A DNA stretch of 35,961 bases, taken from assembly GCA_017995075.1 (NCBI GenBank), contig JAGOJO010000023.1, positions 1-35,961 on the forward strand, given 5' to 3'. This stretch comes from Bacteroidia bacterium. Its GTDB lineage: Bacteria > Bacteroidota > Bacteroidia > AKYH767-A > OLB10. The notes under the pieces are model-generated. The model did no database searches. It was not told the origin of the DNA and saw only the letters and a program-made list of their open reading frames with translations. Positions 17,201-26,029 of the stretch are shown one piece after another (position 1 is the first letter of the stretch; every line of letters starts with the position of its first letter). Both the position numbers and the translations under genes were made by a program.

Positions 17201-17578
17201 TCAATCCTCGTCGTTACGGTAGCGGATTGGCACAAGGCTTTGTATTTCTTTAGCGGAAAATAGCCGGCTATGGATAATAAATCTAAAGCCGGTAGGGATT
17301 TCAAGAGAAAAACTTGACCCTCGTCCTTTTACGATATCGAGGGTAAGATGTGTGTGTTTCCAGTACTCGAATTGGTCTCCACTCATCCAGAATTCAGTGT
17401 TGCTGATGGTCCCCAGACAAACATCATGAAATCCGATTTTGAAATCATCTTTTTGAAAACACATTGGAGATGACCCATCGCAACATCCTCCGCTTTGATG
17501 AAACACCAATTCGCCGAATGACGTCTTTAATACCGAGAGTAAATGCTCAGCTTCAGGTGTGATAGAAATTCGATTCAT
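17201..17578 (-). CDS. DUF779 family protein (aldehyde dehydrogenase-associated)
   Basis: 125 aa. The Cys-rich family signature HQSGGCCDGSSPMC (27-40, with Cys32, Cys33 and Cys40) is clear, followed by IGFHDVCLGTI and a C-terminal SLEIPTGFRFIIHSRLF. DUF779 genes are typically neighbours of ExaC/AldB-type aldehyde dehydrogenases, as here: it lies 63 bp downstream of one on the same strand. The function is not established; the clustered cysteines suggest metal or redox chemistry supporting the dehydrogenase. No signal peptide. Confidence 0.9.
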   Translation of the reverse strand: MNRISITPEAEHLLSVLKTSFGELVFHQSGGCCDGSSPMCFQKDDFKIGFHDVCLGTISNTEFWMSGDQFEYWKHTHLTLDIVKGRGSSFSLEIPTGFRFIIHSRLFSAKEIQSLVPIRYRNDED

Positions 17579-17641
17579 TGAATTCTAAATATAAACTGCC
17601 GGACAATGAAGTTCCCATCATCCGGCAGTCGTTATATTATA

Positions 17642-19147
17642 TTAAAAGAAACCGAGTTTATTTTTGTTATAAGATATCAGCATGTTTTTTGTCTGGCGAT
17701 AATGCGATAGCATCATTTTATGCGTTTCGCGGCCAAACCCGGACTTTTTATACCCACCGAATGGAGCATGAGCCGGGTAAGCATGATAACAATTTACCCA
17801 AACCCTACCAGCCTGAATAGCACGTGGCACCTGATATAATTCATGCGCATCTCTTGTCCACACACCTGCACCGAGTCCGTAAAGTGTATCATTGGCGATT
17901 GCGATAGCTTCTTCCGTCGTCTTGAAGGTTGTTACGCAAGTTACCGGACCAAAAATCTCCTCTTGAAACACACGCATTTTATTCGTCCCTTTCAGAATAG
18001 TAGGCTGAATGTAATAACCACCGCTAATATCACCTTCCATTTTATTGGCATCACCACCGCACAACACCTCAGCTCCTTCTTCCTTCCCAATCTTCAGATA
18101 ACTCAGGATTTTTTCATACTGATCATTCGATGCCTGTGCTCCAATCATAACAGAAGGGTTCAGCGGATTACCGGATACAATCGCATTGGTACGCTCAACC
18201 ACCTTTTTCATAAACTTATCGTAGATCTTTTCATGCACCAGAATACGCGAAGGACAAGTACACACCTCACCTTGATTCAGAGCGAATAATACGGCACCTT
18301 CCACTGCTTTATCAAAAAACTCATCATCAGCAGCCGCCACTGATTCAAAGAAGATATTCGGAGACTTACCACCCAACTCCATTGTAACCGGAATCAGATT
18401 CTCTGAAGCATATTGCATAATCAATCTACCAGTTGTTGTTTCTCCTGTAAAGGCGACCTTGTTTATTCGTGTCGAAGTTGCCAGAGGCTTACCAGCTTCA
18501 GGACCAAATCCTGTCACCACATTTAAAACACCGGGAGGAAGAATATCTCCAATTAACTCCATCAGACATATCAACGAAGTAGGCGTTTGCTCAGCCGGTT
18601 TAACAATCGTACAACAACCCGCAGCAAGAGCAGGTGCAATTTTCCAGGCCGCCATCAGTAAAGGAAAATTCCATGGAATAATCTGACCCACTACACCCAA
18701 AGGCTCATGCAGATTGATACTAACAGTATGCTCATCATGCTCGGAAATAGTGCCTTCTTCCGAACGCAGCACACCACCGAAATAACGAAAATGATCTACC
18801 ACCAGCGGTAAGTCTGCCGCCATGGTTTCGCGAATCGGCTTTCCATTATCGATTGTTTCCACCGCAGCCAGATAACTCAGATTATCCTCGATGACTTGTG
18901 CAATTTTCAGCAACAGATTGCTACGGAAAGTAGCCGAAGTTTTACTCCACGAAGGGAAGGCAGCATGCGCCGCATCCAGTGCCAATTCAATATCCTCCTT
19001 TGTTGAACGAGCCGCAGTGGTGAATGCTTTACCATCCACCGGCGAGATATTTTCAAAATAAGCTCCTTTCACCGGAGCGACGAATTTGCCACCGATATAG
19101 TTCTCATAACGTGGCTTAAAATCCGGGCGTTGTACATTTTTTTCCAT
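17642..19147 (-). CDS. NAD-dependent aldehyde dehydrogenase, ExaC/AldB type
   Basis: 501 aa from ATG 19147; an upstream in-frame start at 19180 would add 11 residues, but [14 protein letters not shown] fits the family start. It oxidises aldehydes such as acetaldehyde to acids in the cytoplasm. Seen: general-base Glu in [11 protein letters not shown] (residue 257), nucleophile Cys296 in [11 protein letters not shown] (an AldB/ExaC hallmark), [26 protein letters not shown] and the C-terminal [15 protein letters not shown]. It is followed by DUF779 and is divergent from an AraC regulator, with inverted-repeat sites between them. Induction by an aldehyde or alcohol through that regulator is inferred. 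Confidence 0.94.
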   Translation of the reverse strand: MEKNVQRPDFKPRYENYIGGKFVAPVKGAYFENISPVDGKAFTTAARSTKEDIELALDAAHAAFPSWSKTSATFRSNLLLKIAQVIEDNLSYLAAVETIDNGKPIRETMAADLPLVVDHFRYFGGVLRSEEGTISEHDEHTVSINLHEPLGVVGQIIPWNFPLLMAAWKIAPALAAGCCTIVKPAEQTPTSLICLMELIGDILPPGVLNVVTGFGPEAGKPLATSTRINKVAFTGETTTGRLIMQYASENLIPVTMELGGKSPNIFFESVAAADDEFFDKAVEGAVLFALNQGEVCTCPSRILVHEKIYDKFMKKVVERTNAIVSGNPLNPSVMIGAQASNDQYEKILSYLKIGKEEGAEVLCGGDANKMEGDISGGYYIQPTILKGTNKMRVFQEEIFGPVTCVTTFKTTEEAIAIANDTLYGLGAGVWTRDAHELYQVPRAIQAGRVWVNCYHAYPAHAPFGGYKKSGFGRETHKMMLSHYRQTKNMLISYNKNKLGFF

Positions 19148-19185
19148 GATCTTGCTATTTGTTTCCTGCAAATAGGGCATTAATC

Positions 19186-19233
19186 GGGAAGATTGTCCTT
19201 CATTATTGTCCGTTCGAATAGCACAATCTTCCC
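19186..19233. promoter_or_regulatory. Inverted repeat between ALDH and araC-type genes, candidate operator
   Basis: GGGAAGATTGT (19186-19196) and ACAATCTTCCC (19223-19233) are perfect 11-bp inverted arms with a 26-bp spacer, centre to centre 37 bp, about 3.5 helical turns. A further ATTGTCC direct repeat occurs at 19192 and 19205. It lies 39 bp from the ALDH start and 68 bp from the regulator's ATG, a suitable place for a looping or paired AraC-type binding site. Confidence 0.6.
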
Positions 19234-19272
19234 AAATAGGCCAAAACCTGAAGAAAATCAGAAATCAAGTAG

Positions 19273-19280
19273 TATATTTG
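19273..19280 (+). promoter_or_regulatory. Candidate -7 box for the AraC-type regulator
   Basis: TATATTTG matches TAnnTTTG exactly and ends 21 bp before ATG 19302. That supports the ATG as start and argues against the earlier TTG at 19206. No clear -33 box is seen, which would suit an activated promoter. Confidence 0.45.
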
Positions 19281-19301
19281 GATATCGAACTTGCAGGTTT
19301 C

Positions 19302-20234
19302 ATGTTTAAACTGAACCCCTACGCTCTCACTGAAAAGCAACACCTTACTACGGAGGTGGAGCACCGTACTACGTTCACTACAAACCGTTGTGAATTCAGT
19401 ATTTTCGAGACACATCGAAAGGCCGAGAATGTAAAACTCCGGTTCGGCGGCTTTACAATTACATCGATGTTGCGTGGCAAAAAAGTAATTCACGGAGCGG
19501 AAACAGATAAATTCGATTATATACCCGGACAAACTTTAATGCTGCCTGACAATCAGGATATGATCATTGATTTTCCTGATGCCCGCTACCATGCCCCTAC
19601 ACAATGTACCGCATTGGTAATAGACAACGAATATCTTCAGAAGCAACTGGATTACATCAACGAACAGTTTCCGAAAGAAAAAGAAATTGGCGGCGAATGG
19701 AAACTACATCCAACTGAATTCTTCCTGCGAAATGACGAGAACATTGTTCAACTCGGGAATAAAATTATTAAAATATTTTCCGGTACAGATCCGCTAAAGG
19801 ATATACTGCTCGATCTTAAGTTAAAAGAGCTATTACTTTCCATCATCCGGCTGCAGAATCTTCGTCTTGTATCTACTCCAACAGGCAACGATAAAATCAT
19901 CAACGACCGTTTCAAAGCTGTGGTTGAGTATATCCGCAACAATGCCTCCAGCAATCAACTTAGCATTCAACAACTCAGCAAGATGGCTTATATGAGCAAG
20001 TCGTCATTTTACCGCGCCTTTGCTCAGGAGTTTGGAATTTCACCAAATCAGATGCTGCTCATTGAAAAAATAAATCACTCAAAAGCATTGCTTGCCAATG
20101 AATCGATGTCGGTAAAGGATGTCAGTTTCGCGGCGGGCTTCTCCGATCCGAATTATTTCTGCAGGATGTTTAAAAAAGTAGCAGGATGTACTCCGGGAGA
20201 ATATCGGTTACAGGTCAGACTCGACGCCAACTGA
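19302..20234 (+). CDS. AraC-family transcriptional regulator
   Basis: 310 aa from ATG 19302 (MFKLNPYALTEKQHL); the ORF extends to a TTG at 19206, but the extension crosses the probable promoter and operator. The N-terminal ~190 residues resemble the AraC_N effector/dimerisation type (FGGFTITSMLRGKKVIHG, PGQTLMLPDNQDMIIDFPDA). The C-terminal ~100 residues are two helix-turn-helix motifs (LSIQQLSKMAYMSKSSFYRAF and VKDVSFAAGFSDPNYFCRMFKK, then TPGEYR). It is divergent from the aldehyde dehydrogenase, so it most likely controls ALDH-DUF779. The inducer is unknown. Confidence 0.92.
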   Translation: MFKLNPYALTEKQHLTTEVEHRTTFTTNRCEFSIFETHRKAENVKLRFGGFTITSMLRGKKVIHGAETDKFDYIPGQTLMLPDNQDMIIDFPDARYHAPTQCTALVIDNEYLQKQLDYINEQFPKEKEIGGEWKLHPTEFFLRNDENIVQLGNKIIKIFSGTDPLKDILLDLKLKELLLSIIRLQNLRLVSTPTGNDKIINDRFKAVVEYIRNNASSNQLSIQQLSKMAYMSKSSFYRAFAQEFGISPNQMLLIEKINHSKALLANESMSVKDVSFAAGFSDPNYFCRMFKKVAGCTPGEYRLQVRLDAN

Positions 20235-20318
20235 CAAGCGTCATCTGTTTTATTAACCTCCAACCAATCAATCCAATAACCCTTACACTTTCCTGACGCT
20301 TTGCCTCTTCTTTTTGGT

Positions 20319-20326
20319 TAATTTTG
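20319..20326 (+). promoter_or_regulatory. Candidate -7 box for the GWxTD gene
   Basis: TAATTTTG fits TAnnTTTG. With transcription beginning ~7 nt downstream, the in-frame starts at 20324 and 20327 would be outside or at the very edge of the mRNA, so ATG 20345 is the better start. Confidence 0.4.
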
Positions 20327-20344
20327 ATGACCAATCTAACCGAC

Positions 20345-21820
20345 ATGAAGAAAAACCTACTCATCCTGACCTTTCTTCTGCTGAGTGCACCTGCATTCGT
20401 GATGGCTAAAAACCTACAGGCACGTCTCTCCTATTGCAGTTTTAACTCTCCTGAAAAAGGACCATACTTCGAAACGTATCTGCTGGTGGAAGGCCATAGT
20501 GCTCAATATAAGGAAATCAGCAAAGGAATTTTCCAGGCAGCTATCGAAGCAACTCTTGTCTTCCGCGAAGGTGACAGCATCCGTTACTTCGACAAGTTCA
20601 ATCTACTCAGCCCTGAAACAGTTGACACGCTGAATTCCATCAGTAATTTCACCGATTTGCACAGGGTGAGTCTTCCCAATGGCAACTACCAGATGGAGCT
20701 GATCATCCGCGACAAAAACAACGCCGACACAAAGCCTTATGTAGTGCGACAGGAAGTGATTATTTCCTATTACAGCAATGTAATTTCCATCTCAGACATT
20801 GAACTTGTCAGCTCATACAAACCGGAAAGCAAGGAATCCATCCTGAATAAAAATGGATATGAAATTGTTCCCTTTGTAGATAATTTCTACGGACAGGAAA
20901 ACAACACACTTAGCTTCTATGCTGAATATTACTACACCAGTTCTGTGCTGGGAAGTAATGATTTTTTACTCAACTATCAAATTGTCAGCTACGAAAGCAA
21001 AAAGATTGTTGAAGCCAACTCCAGTTTCAGCCGACAGAAGCCCAAAGAAATCGGGATTCTCCTCACTGAATTCGACATTACAGATCTCCCTTCCGGAAAT
21101 TATAATCTGAACATCACGATCCGCGACAAAGACAACAACCAGCTTGCCACAAAGGAATGTTTCTTCCAACGCAGTAAACCACTTACGATTGTAGCCGACG
21201 GGAATGATATGAATTACATGAAGCTGGATGTATCCAATACGTTCGCATCACAGATCAGTAACCGCGACACGCTCGCCGAATACATCAAATGCCTCTGGCC
21301 GATCAGTTCACCAAAGGAAAACACTTTTGCGTTGAACCAACTTGAGATTGCCGATACTAAAATGATGCAACAGTATTTTTATGATTTCTGGCAGCGACGC
21401 AATGTGCAGAATCCGCAACTTGCCTGGATGAACTACAAAACAGAGGTAGATAAAGTCAACCAGACCTTTACTAGCGGAAAGAAAAAGGGATACATGACAG
21501 AACGTGGAAGGGTTTATCTCAAATACGGCCCACCGAATCAGATTTCCAAAGCCTATAATGAGCCGAGCACATACCCTTATGAAATCTGGCAATATTACAC
21601 CCTTGAGAACCAAAGCAACCGCAAATTTGTGTTTTATTGTCCTGAAATCGGAGGCAATGATTTCACCTTGCTACACAGTGATGCCCGAGGGGAAGTATTT
21701 GAAGCTCAGTGGATGGTTATCCTTAAGAAACGTACAGAGACCTTCAATGATGTCGATAAAACAAAGGCAAGGAGTACTTATGGCAATCAGTTTGAAAATT
21801 TATTCCAGAATCCACGATAA
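20345..21820 (+). CDS. GWxTD domain-containing exported protein
   Basis: 491 aa from ATG 20345, which opens a signal peptide (MKKNLLILTFLLLSAPAFVMA). The middle contains two similar beta-rich blocks, each ending in a phrase like LPNGNYQMELIIRDKNN and LPSGNYNLNITIRDKDN. The C-terminal ~130 residues are the GWxTD domain (AWMNYKTEVDKVNQTF, RGRVYLKYGPPNQI, YPYEIWQYY, KFVFYCP). The name-giving motif is changed: GYMTE stands where GWxTD is usual. The function of the family is not established; the protein probably lies in the periplasm or at the outer membrane. It is followed by a hairpin terminator at 21878. Confidence 0.87.
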   Translation: MKKNLLILTFLLLSAPAFVMAKNLQARLSYCSFNSPEKGPYFETYLLVEGHSAQYKEISKGIFQAAIEATLVFREGDSIRYFDKFNLLSPETVDTLNSISNFTDLHRVSLPNGNYQMELIIRDKNNADTKPYVVRQEVIISYYSNVISISDIELVSSYKPESKESILNKNGYEIVPFVDNFYGQENNTLSFYAEYYYTSSVLGSNDFLLNYQIVSYESKKIVEANSSFSRQKPKEIGILLTEFDITDLPSGNYNLNITIRDKDNNQLATKECFFQRSKPLTIVADGNDMNYMKLDVSNTFASQISNRDTLAEYIKCLWPISSPKENTFALNQLEIADTKMMQQYFYDFWQRRNVQNPQLAWMNYKTEVDKVNQTFTSGKKKGYMTERGRVYLKYGPPNQISKAYNEPSTYPYEIWQYYTLENQSNRKFVFYCPEIGGNDFTLLHSDARGEVFEAQWMVILKKRTETFNDVDKTKARSTYGNQFENLFQNPR

Positions 21821-21877
21821 TATCTGCTCAGGATCACCTGATTTCTTTCAGGAGATGACAGAAAGATCATAGTTTTG

Positions 21878-21905
21878 CAGGGCCGCTATGCGGCCCTGTT
21901 TATTT
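21878..21905 (+). terminator. Intrinsic terminator before the glycosyltransferase gene
   Basis: CAGGGCCGC/GCGGCCCTG 9-bp stem with loop TAT, followed by TGTTTATTT-like sequence. It ends just before ATG 21906, so it may also shape the leader of the next gene. It makes the earlier ATG at 21888 (inside the stem) unlikely as a start. Confidence 0.75.
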
Positions 21906-22937
21906 ATGCCCCAAATCGCCATCGTCATCCTCAACTGGAACGGCAGACATTTCCTCGAGAAATTTCTTCCGGGCGTTGTGCAGCATAGTAAGGATCTGGC
22001 ACGTATAGTGGTGGCAGACAATGCATCCACGGACGACTCCCTCTCCTATGTGGAAGCGAATTTCCCTGAAGTTGCTATCATCCGGCTGGATCAGAACTAT
22101 GGCTTTACAGGAGGCTACAACAGAGCATTGCAACAGGTACAGGAGCCGTATTATGTACTGCTTAATTCGGATGTAGAAGTATCTGAAGGCTGGATTACTC
22201 CATTACTTCAATTCATGGAAAATCATCCGGAAGTTGCAGCCTGTCAGCCAAAGATCAGATCCTATAGTGACCGCCATTTACTTGAACATGCAGGAGCCGC
22301 AGGAGGATTCATTGACTATCTCGGATATCCATTTTGCAGAGGCCGCATCTATAATCATCTCGAAGAAGATAAAGGACAATATGATCAGCCTGTTCCAGTA
22401 TTCTGGGCAACAGGAGCTTGTTTATTCATCCGCAAAGACGATTTCCGAAATGAAAACGGCTTCGATGAACAATTTTTCGCTCATATGGAAGAAATAGATT
22501 TATGCTGGCGTCTTCAGCAATCAGGAAAGCAGATATGGGTCATACCTCAGAGTACTGTATACCATGTTGGTGGCGGTACACTGCCTAAAAATAATCCCAG
22601 AAAAACATTTTTCAATTTCCGGAACAATTTAATGATGCTTTTCAAGAATTTACCTGGACACCGGTTGATCTGGTTGATTCCACTCCGACTCATCCTCGAT
22701 GGCTTAGCCGGCATAAAATTTTTTATGGATGGTGACCGTAAGGATACACTCGCCGTTATCAAAGCACATTTTGCGTTTTATGCGTTTGTCATCACCCATT
22801 TCAGAACAAGATACCGTCAACAACGACATCTCAAAATACACCCATCCAAGGGAATATACCACGCGAGCATCGTGCGTGCATATTACCTGCAGGGAAAAAA
22901 ATATTTTCATCAGTTAAATCAGGAGAAAATCAGTTAA
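21906..22937 (+). CDS. Family 2 glycosyltransferase
   Basis: 343 aa from ATG 21906 (MPQIAIVILNWNG). The GT-A nucleotide-sugar fold is shown by VVADNASTDDSL, QNYGFTGGYNRAL and the DxD-like LLNSDVEVS. The acceptor side has FWATGACLFIRKDDF and DEQFFAHMEEIDLCWRL, typical of rhamnosyl/dTDP-sugar-like family 2 enzymes. It probably adds a sugar to a surface polysaccharide, lipid or protein glycan. There is no clear transmembrane helix, only a hydrophobic stretch (LIWLIPLRLILDGLAGI) that may touch the membrane. The FAH-family gene starts 4 bp after its stop, so they form an operon. Confidence 0.92.
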   Translation: MPQIAIVILNWNGRHFLEKFLPGVVQHSKDLARIVVADNASTDDSLSYVEANFPEVAIIRLDQNYGFTGGYNRALQQVQEPYYVLLNSDVEVSEGWITPLLQFMENHPEVAACQPKIRSYSDRHLLEHAGAAGGFIDYLGYPFCRGRIYNHLEEDKGQYDQPVPVFWATGACLFIRKDDFRNENGFDEQFFAHMEEIDLCWRLQQSGKQIWVIPQSTVYHVGGGTLPKNNPRKTFFNFRNNLMMLFKNLPGHRLIWLIPLRLILDGLAGIKFFMDGDRKDTLAVIKAHFAFYAFVITHFRTRYRQQRHLKIHPSKGIYHASIVRAYYLQGKKYFHQLNQEKIS

Positions 22938-22940
22938 GCA

Positions 22941-23555
22941 ATGAAAATTATCTGTGTAGGCAGAAATTACGCCGCCCATGCGAAGGAACTTAACAATGCA
23001 GTAGAAGAGGAACCTGTTATCTTTCTAAAACCGGAAACAGCCTTGATACCTGCTAAACAGCCTTTCTTTTTACCCTCTTTCTCTACTGATGTGCACTATG
23101 AAACTGAACTTGTCATCCGTATTAACAAGGTCGGGAAAAACATAGAGGAAAAGTTCGCGCACCGCTACTATGATGAAATCACGCTCGGTATTGATTTTAC
23201 AGCTCGTGATGTACAGCAGAAATTAAAGACCAAGGGACTTCCCTGGGAGTTAGCAAAAGGTTTTGATGGATCAGCGCCTGTTGGACAATTCAAAACATTG
23301 CAGCAGTTTGGTAAAGGCATCAATGATCTGAATTTTCGAATGTTGCTCAACGGAGAGGTTAAACAAACAGGTCATACCTCCGATATGATTTTCAACGTCG
23401 ATAAAATCATCTCCTTTGTCTCCGGGTTTTACACCTTAAAAATCGGCGATTTGATCTTCACAGGTACACCACAGGGTGTGGGTCCGGTAAAAGCCGGCGA
23501 TGTCATTGAAGCACTGCTGGAAGACGAATCTGTCCTGAGTGTAAAAGTACGCTAA
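22941..23555 (+). CDS. Fumarylacetoacetate hydrolase (FAH) family protein, FAHD1-like
   Basis: 204 aa, the single-domain length of FAHD1/YcgM proteins. Metal ligands are visible as Glu54 and Glu56 (HYETELV) and Asp85 (GIDFTARD). Other family marks are VGRNYAAHAKEL at the N-terminus, WELAKGFDGSAPVG and the C-terminal LIFTGTPQGVGPVKAGD. Members cleave C-C bonds in beta-keto or acylpyruvate acids, or decarboxylate oxaloacetate; the exact substrate cannot be read. It is tightly coupled to the glycosyltransferase gene (3-nt gap), which says little about its pathway. Confidence 0.92.
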   Translation: MKIICVGRNYAAHAKELNNAVEEEPVIFLKPETALIPAKQPFFLPSFSTDVHYETELVIRINKVGKNIEEKFAHRYYDEITLGIDFTARDVQQKLKTKGLPWELAKGFDGSAPVGQFKTLQQFGKGINDLNFRMLLNGEVKQTGHTSDMIFNVDKIISFVSGFYTLKIGDLIFTGTPQGVGPVKAGDVIEALLEDESVLSVKVR

Positions 23556-23634
23556 GCTCCATAAACATCCGGAGGTTGAAATATTTTACATTAGATACAA
23601 CAAATTAATCCCCAAAGTTGTCTATTATTGAGTT

Positions 23635-26016
23635 ATGCTTAACCCCCGGCTATTAACGGCTGTTTTTCTTCTTTTGCTGGTACAGATTTTCACCTGTATT
23701 CCGGCGAAAGCAACTCATATTGTTGGCGGAGAGCTCAACTATCGATATCTCGGAAACAATATTTACGAGATAAATCTGACGGTATACCGCGACTGTTACA
23801 ATGGGGTTCCGCCATTCGATGATCCGGCCTCTGTCGGAATCTTCAATGCCATCAACAATGCATTTATACGCGAGAAACTTTTCAATTTTGTTGAGCTCGA
23901 CACAGTACCTCCGACGATTAACTCACCCTGTTTTCTGCCTCCGACCGATATCTGCTATGAGCGGACTGTTTACACAGACACAGTGATCCTCCCTCCTTCT
24001 GCAGGCGGATATATTCTCAGTTATCAACGCTGTTGCCGGAACGTTACCATCGTGAATATCATCACACCGGAATCAACAGGTGCTACCTATGAAGCCTGGA
24101 TGGCTGGTACGAGTACCTTCTCACAAAACTCCAACCCGGTATTTACCAACTGGCCACCTCCATTTGTTTGCGCGGGATACCCATTTGTATTTGATCATTC
24201 GGCTACTGACTATGAAGGAGACTCCATCGTTTACCAACTGATCACTCCACTCGACGGCGCTTCTACTTCGAATCCGATGCCGCAACCACCCAATCAACCA
24301 CCCTATGCACCGGTGTTTTTTAATCCGCCCTACTCGGTGGGAGATATGATTGGCGGAGTCCCTCCAATGGCCATAGATCCAAATACAGGTATTCTAACAT
24401 GCCTGCCCACAACCCTGGGACAATTTGTGGTTGGTATTCGGGCCATTGAATACCGGGGAGGAGTTGTAGTGGGATATACACGACGCGATTTTCAGCTGAA
24501 CGTGGTCCCATGTCCGACGCTGGTAGTTGCAGCATTACAGAATCCATTGATCAGCTGTGGCAGCAATACAGTTCTCTTCCAGAACCTGAGCTTTAATGCC
24601 GGATCTTATTCCTGGGACTTTGGAGTACAGGGATCTACGACGGATGTTTCTACCGCAACAACACCTTCGTTCACATATCCGGATACCGGTACATATACTG
24701 TGACGCTCATTGCCTATTCCAATATTGATCCCGGCTGTGCAGATACTACCTATGGTACCGTTACGATATTGCCGGATTACGTGGCAGACTTCAGCTATAC
24801 AATTGATACCTGCAAAAACGAAGTCAGCTTTAACGACACTTCGAATTCCGTGAGTGGTACAACCATCGCAGCTTCCTGGACGTTCGGCGACGGTTCCACA
24901 TCCAACCTTCAAAATCCAACACATACCTATGGTTCATCAGGAACCTGGAATGCCCAATTGATTGCTACCAGTTCCAGAGGATGCAAGGACACTATTATTA
25001 AACCAGTTGTATTGCTTCCAAGCATCGATGTGCAAGTACAATCGAAAACCGACGTAAGTTGTTTGGGCGATTGCAATGGTACGGCACAAACTACAGCTAT
25101 CAACGGACTACCGCCTTACAATTACCAATGGAACGATCCGGCACAGCAAACTACTTCATTGGCAGATAGTCTTTGTCCGGGTATTTATACAGTCACTGTA
25201 ACCGATGATCGTGGCTGTACCACAACAGAAACCATCACCATCAGTGAACCTGCCGCCTTAACTGCCTCTTCAATTTCTACACCTGATTACTGCGGAGGAA
25301 TTTGCGGAGGGAGTGCTTCGGTGAATGCCACAGGAGGAACGGTGCAGTATTCATATCTATGGTCGGATCCGCAACAGCAACAAACCGCCACAGCGAATGG
25401 ACTCTGCCAGGGAACGTACACAGTAACGGTAACGGATAGCCGAGGTTGTAGTTTTATCGACTCCATTCAGGTTGCCTACGTAGATTCATTTCCTGTATTA
25501 GATGCGACTGCTGACACCACCCAGCTTTATGTTGGTCAAAGCACGTATATACATGCAAACACTGTCAATACAAACTGGAATATCAACTGGACTCCTTCCT
25601 TCAGCCTCAACAGCAGCACTAGTTTTGATCCTCTCGCCTCACCTCCTATCACCACTACCTATGTTTTAACCGGTACTGATCAGAATGGATGTCCGAGCTC
25701 CGATAGTGTAACTATTGAAGTGAAAGATGTATTATGTGCAGAGCCCGAAATCTTTATACCCAACGCGTTCTCTCCGAATAGTGATCAGAACAATGATATA
25801 CTTTATGTCCGCGGAAACACCATCGAAAAAGTATACCTGGCCATCTACGACCGCTGGGGAGAGATACTGTTCGAAACAAATTCTACCAGTCTGGGATGGG
25901 ATGGGACCTACAAAGGCCAACCTGTAACTGCCGACGTTTATGTGTATTATGTAGAGATCACCTGCTACGACAAAAGTCAATTCAAGAAAAAAGGAAACAT
26001 CAGTGTAATCCGATAA
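23635..26016 (+). CDS. PKD/SprB-repeat surface protein with T9SS type B sorting domain
   Basis: 793 aa. A signal peptide (MLNPRLLTAVFLLLLVQIF..., ending near KA) precedes an N-terminal domain (THIVGGELNYRYLG, LTVYRDCYNG, SYQRCCRN) homologous to that of the giant protein at 1961-9712. Two PKD domains follow (~295-465: WDFGVQG, WTFGDGSTS), then two SprB repeats (~465-615: DVSCLGDCNGTAQTT, GIYTVTVTDDRGC). The type B C-terminal domain (~705-793) reads IPNAFSPNSDQNND, IYDRWGEILFE, GWDGTYKG. By family it is a T9SS cargo displayed on the cell surface. It leads a cluster with PorP/SprF and a PorE-like protein 13 bp downstream. Confidence 0.92.
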   Translation: MLNPRLLTAVFLLLLVQIFTCIPAKATHIVGGELNYRYLGNNIYEINLTVYRDCYNGVPPFDDPASVGIFNAINNAFIREKLFNFVELDTVPPTINSPCFLPPTDICYERTVYTDTVILPPSAGGYILSYQRCCRNVTIVNIITPESTGATYEAWMAGTSTFSQNSNPVFTNWPPPFVCAGYPFVFDHSATDYEGDSIVYQLITPLDGASTSNPMPQPPNQPPYAPVFFNPPYSVGDMIGGVPPMAIDPNTGILTCLPTTLGQFVVGIRAIEYRGGVVVGYTRRDFQLNVVPCPTLVVAALQNPLISCGSNTVLFQNLSFNAGSYSWDFGVQGSTTDVSTATTPSFTYPDTGTYTVTLIAYSNIDPGCADTTYGTVTILPDYVADFSYTIDTCKNEVSFNDTSNSVSGTTIAASWTFGDGSTSNLQNPTHTYGSSGTWNAQLIATSSRGCKDTIIKPVVLLPSIDVQVQSKTDVSCLGDCNGTAQTTAINGLPPYNYQWNDPAQQTTSLADSLCPGIYTVTVTDDRGCTTTETITISEPAALTASSISTPDYCGGICGGSASVNATGGTVQYSYLWSDPQQQQTATANGLCQGTYTVTVTDSRGCSFIDSIQVAYVDSFPVLDATADTTQLYVGQSTYIHANTVNTNWNINWTPSFSLNSSTSFDPLASPPITTTYVLTGTDQNGCPSSDSVTIEVKDVLCAEPEIFIPNAFSPNSDQNNDILYVRGNTIEKVYLAIYDRWGEILFETNSTSLGWDGTYKGQPVTADVYVYYVEITCYDKSQFKKKGNISVIR

Positions 26017-26029
26017 GAACAACCGATAC

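Noticed and set aside
19206..19301. N-terminal extension of the AraC-type regulator from a TTG start
   Set aside because: The extension crosses a -7-like box and the inverted-repeat site, and the family start fits ATG 19302.
23623..23630. TATTATTG as a promoter -7 box for the 793-aa protein
   Set aside because: It would place the transcription start after the ATG at 23635 and has no -33 partner.
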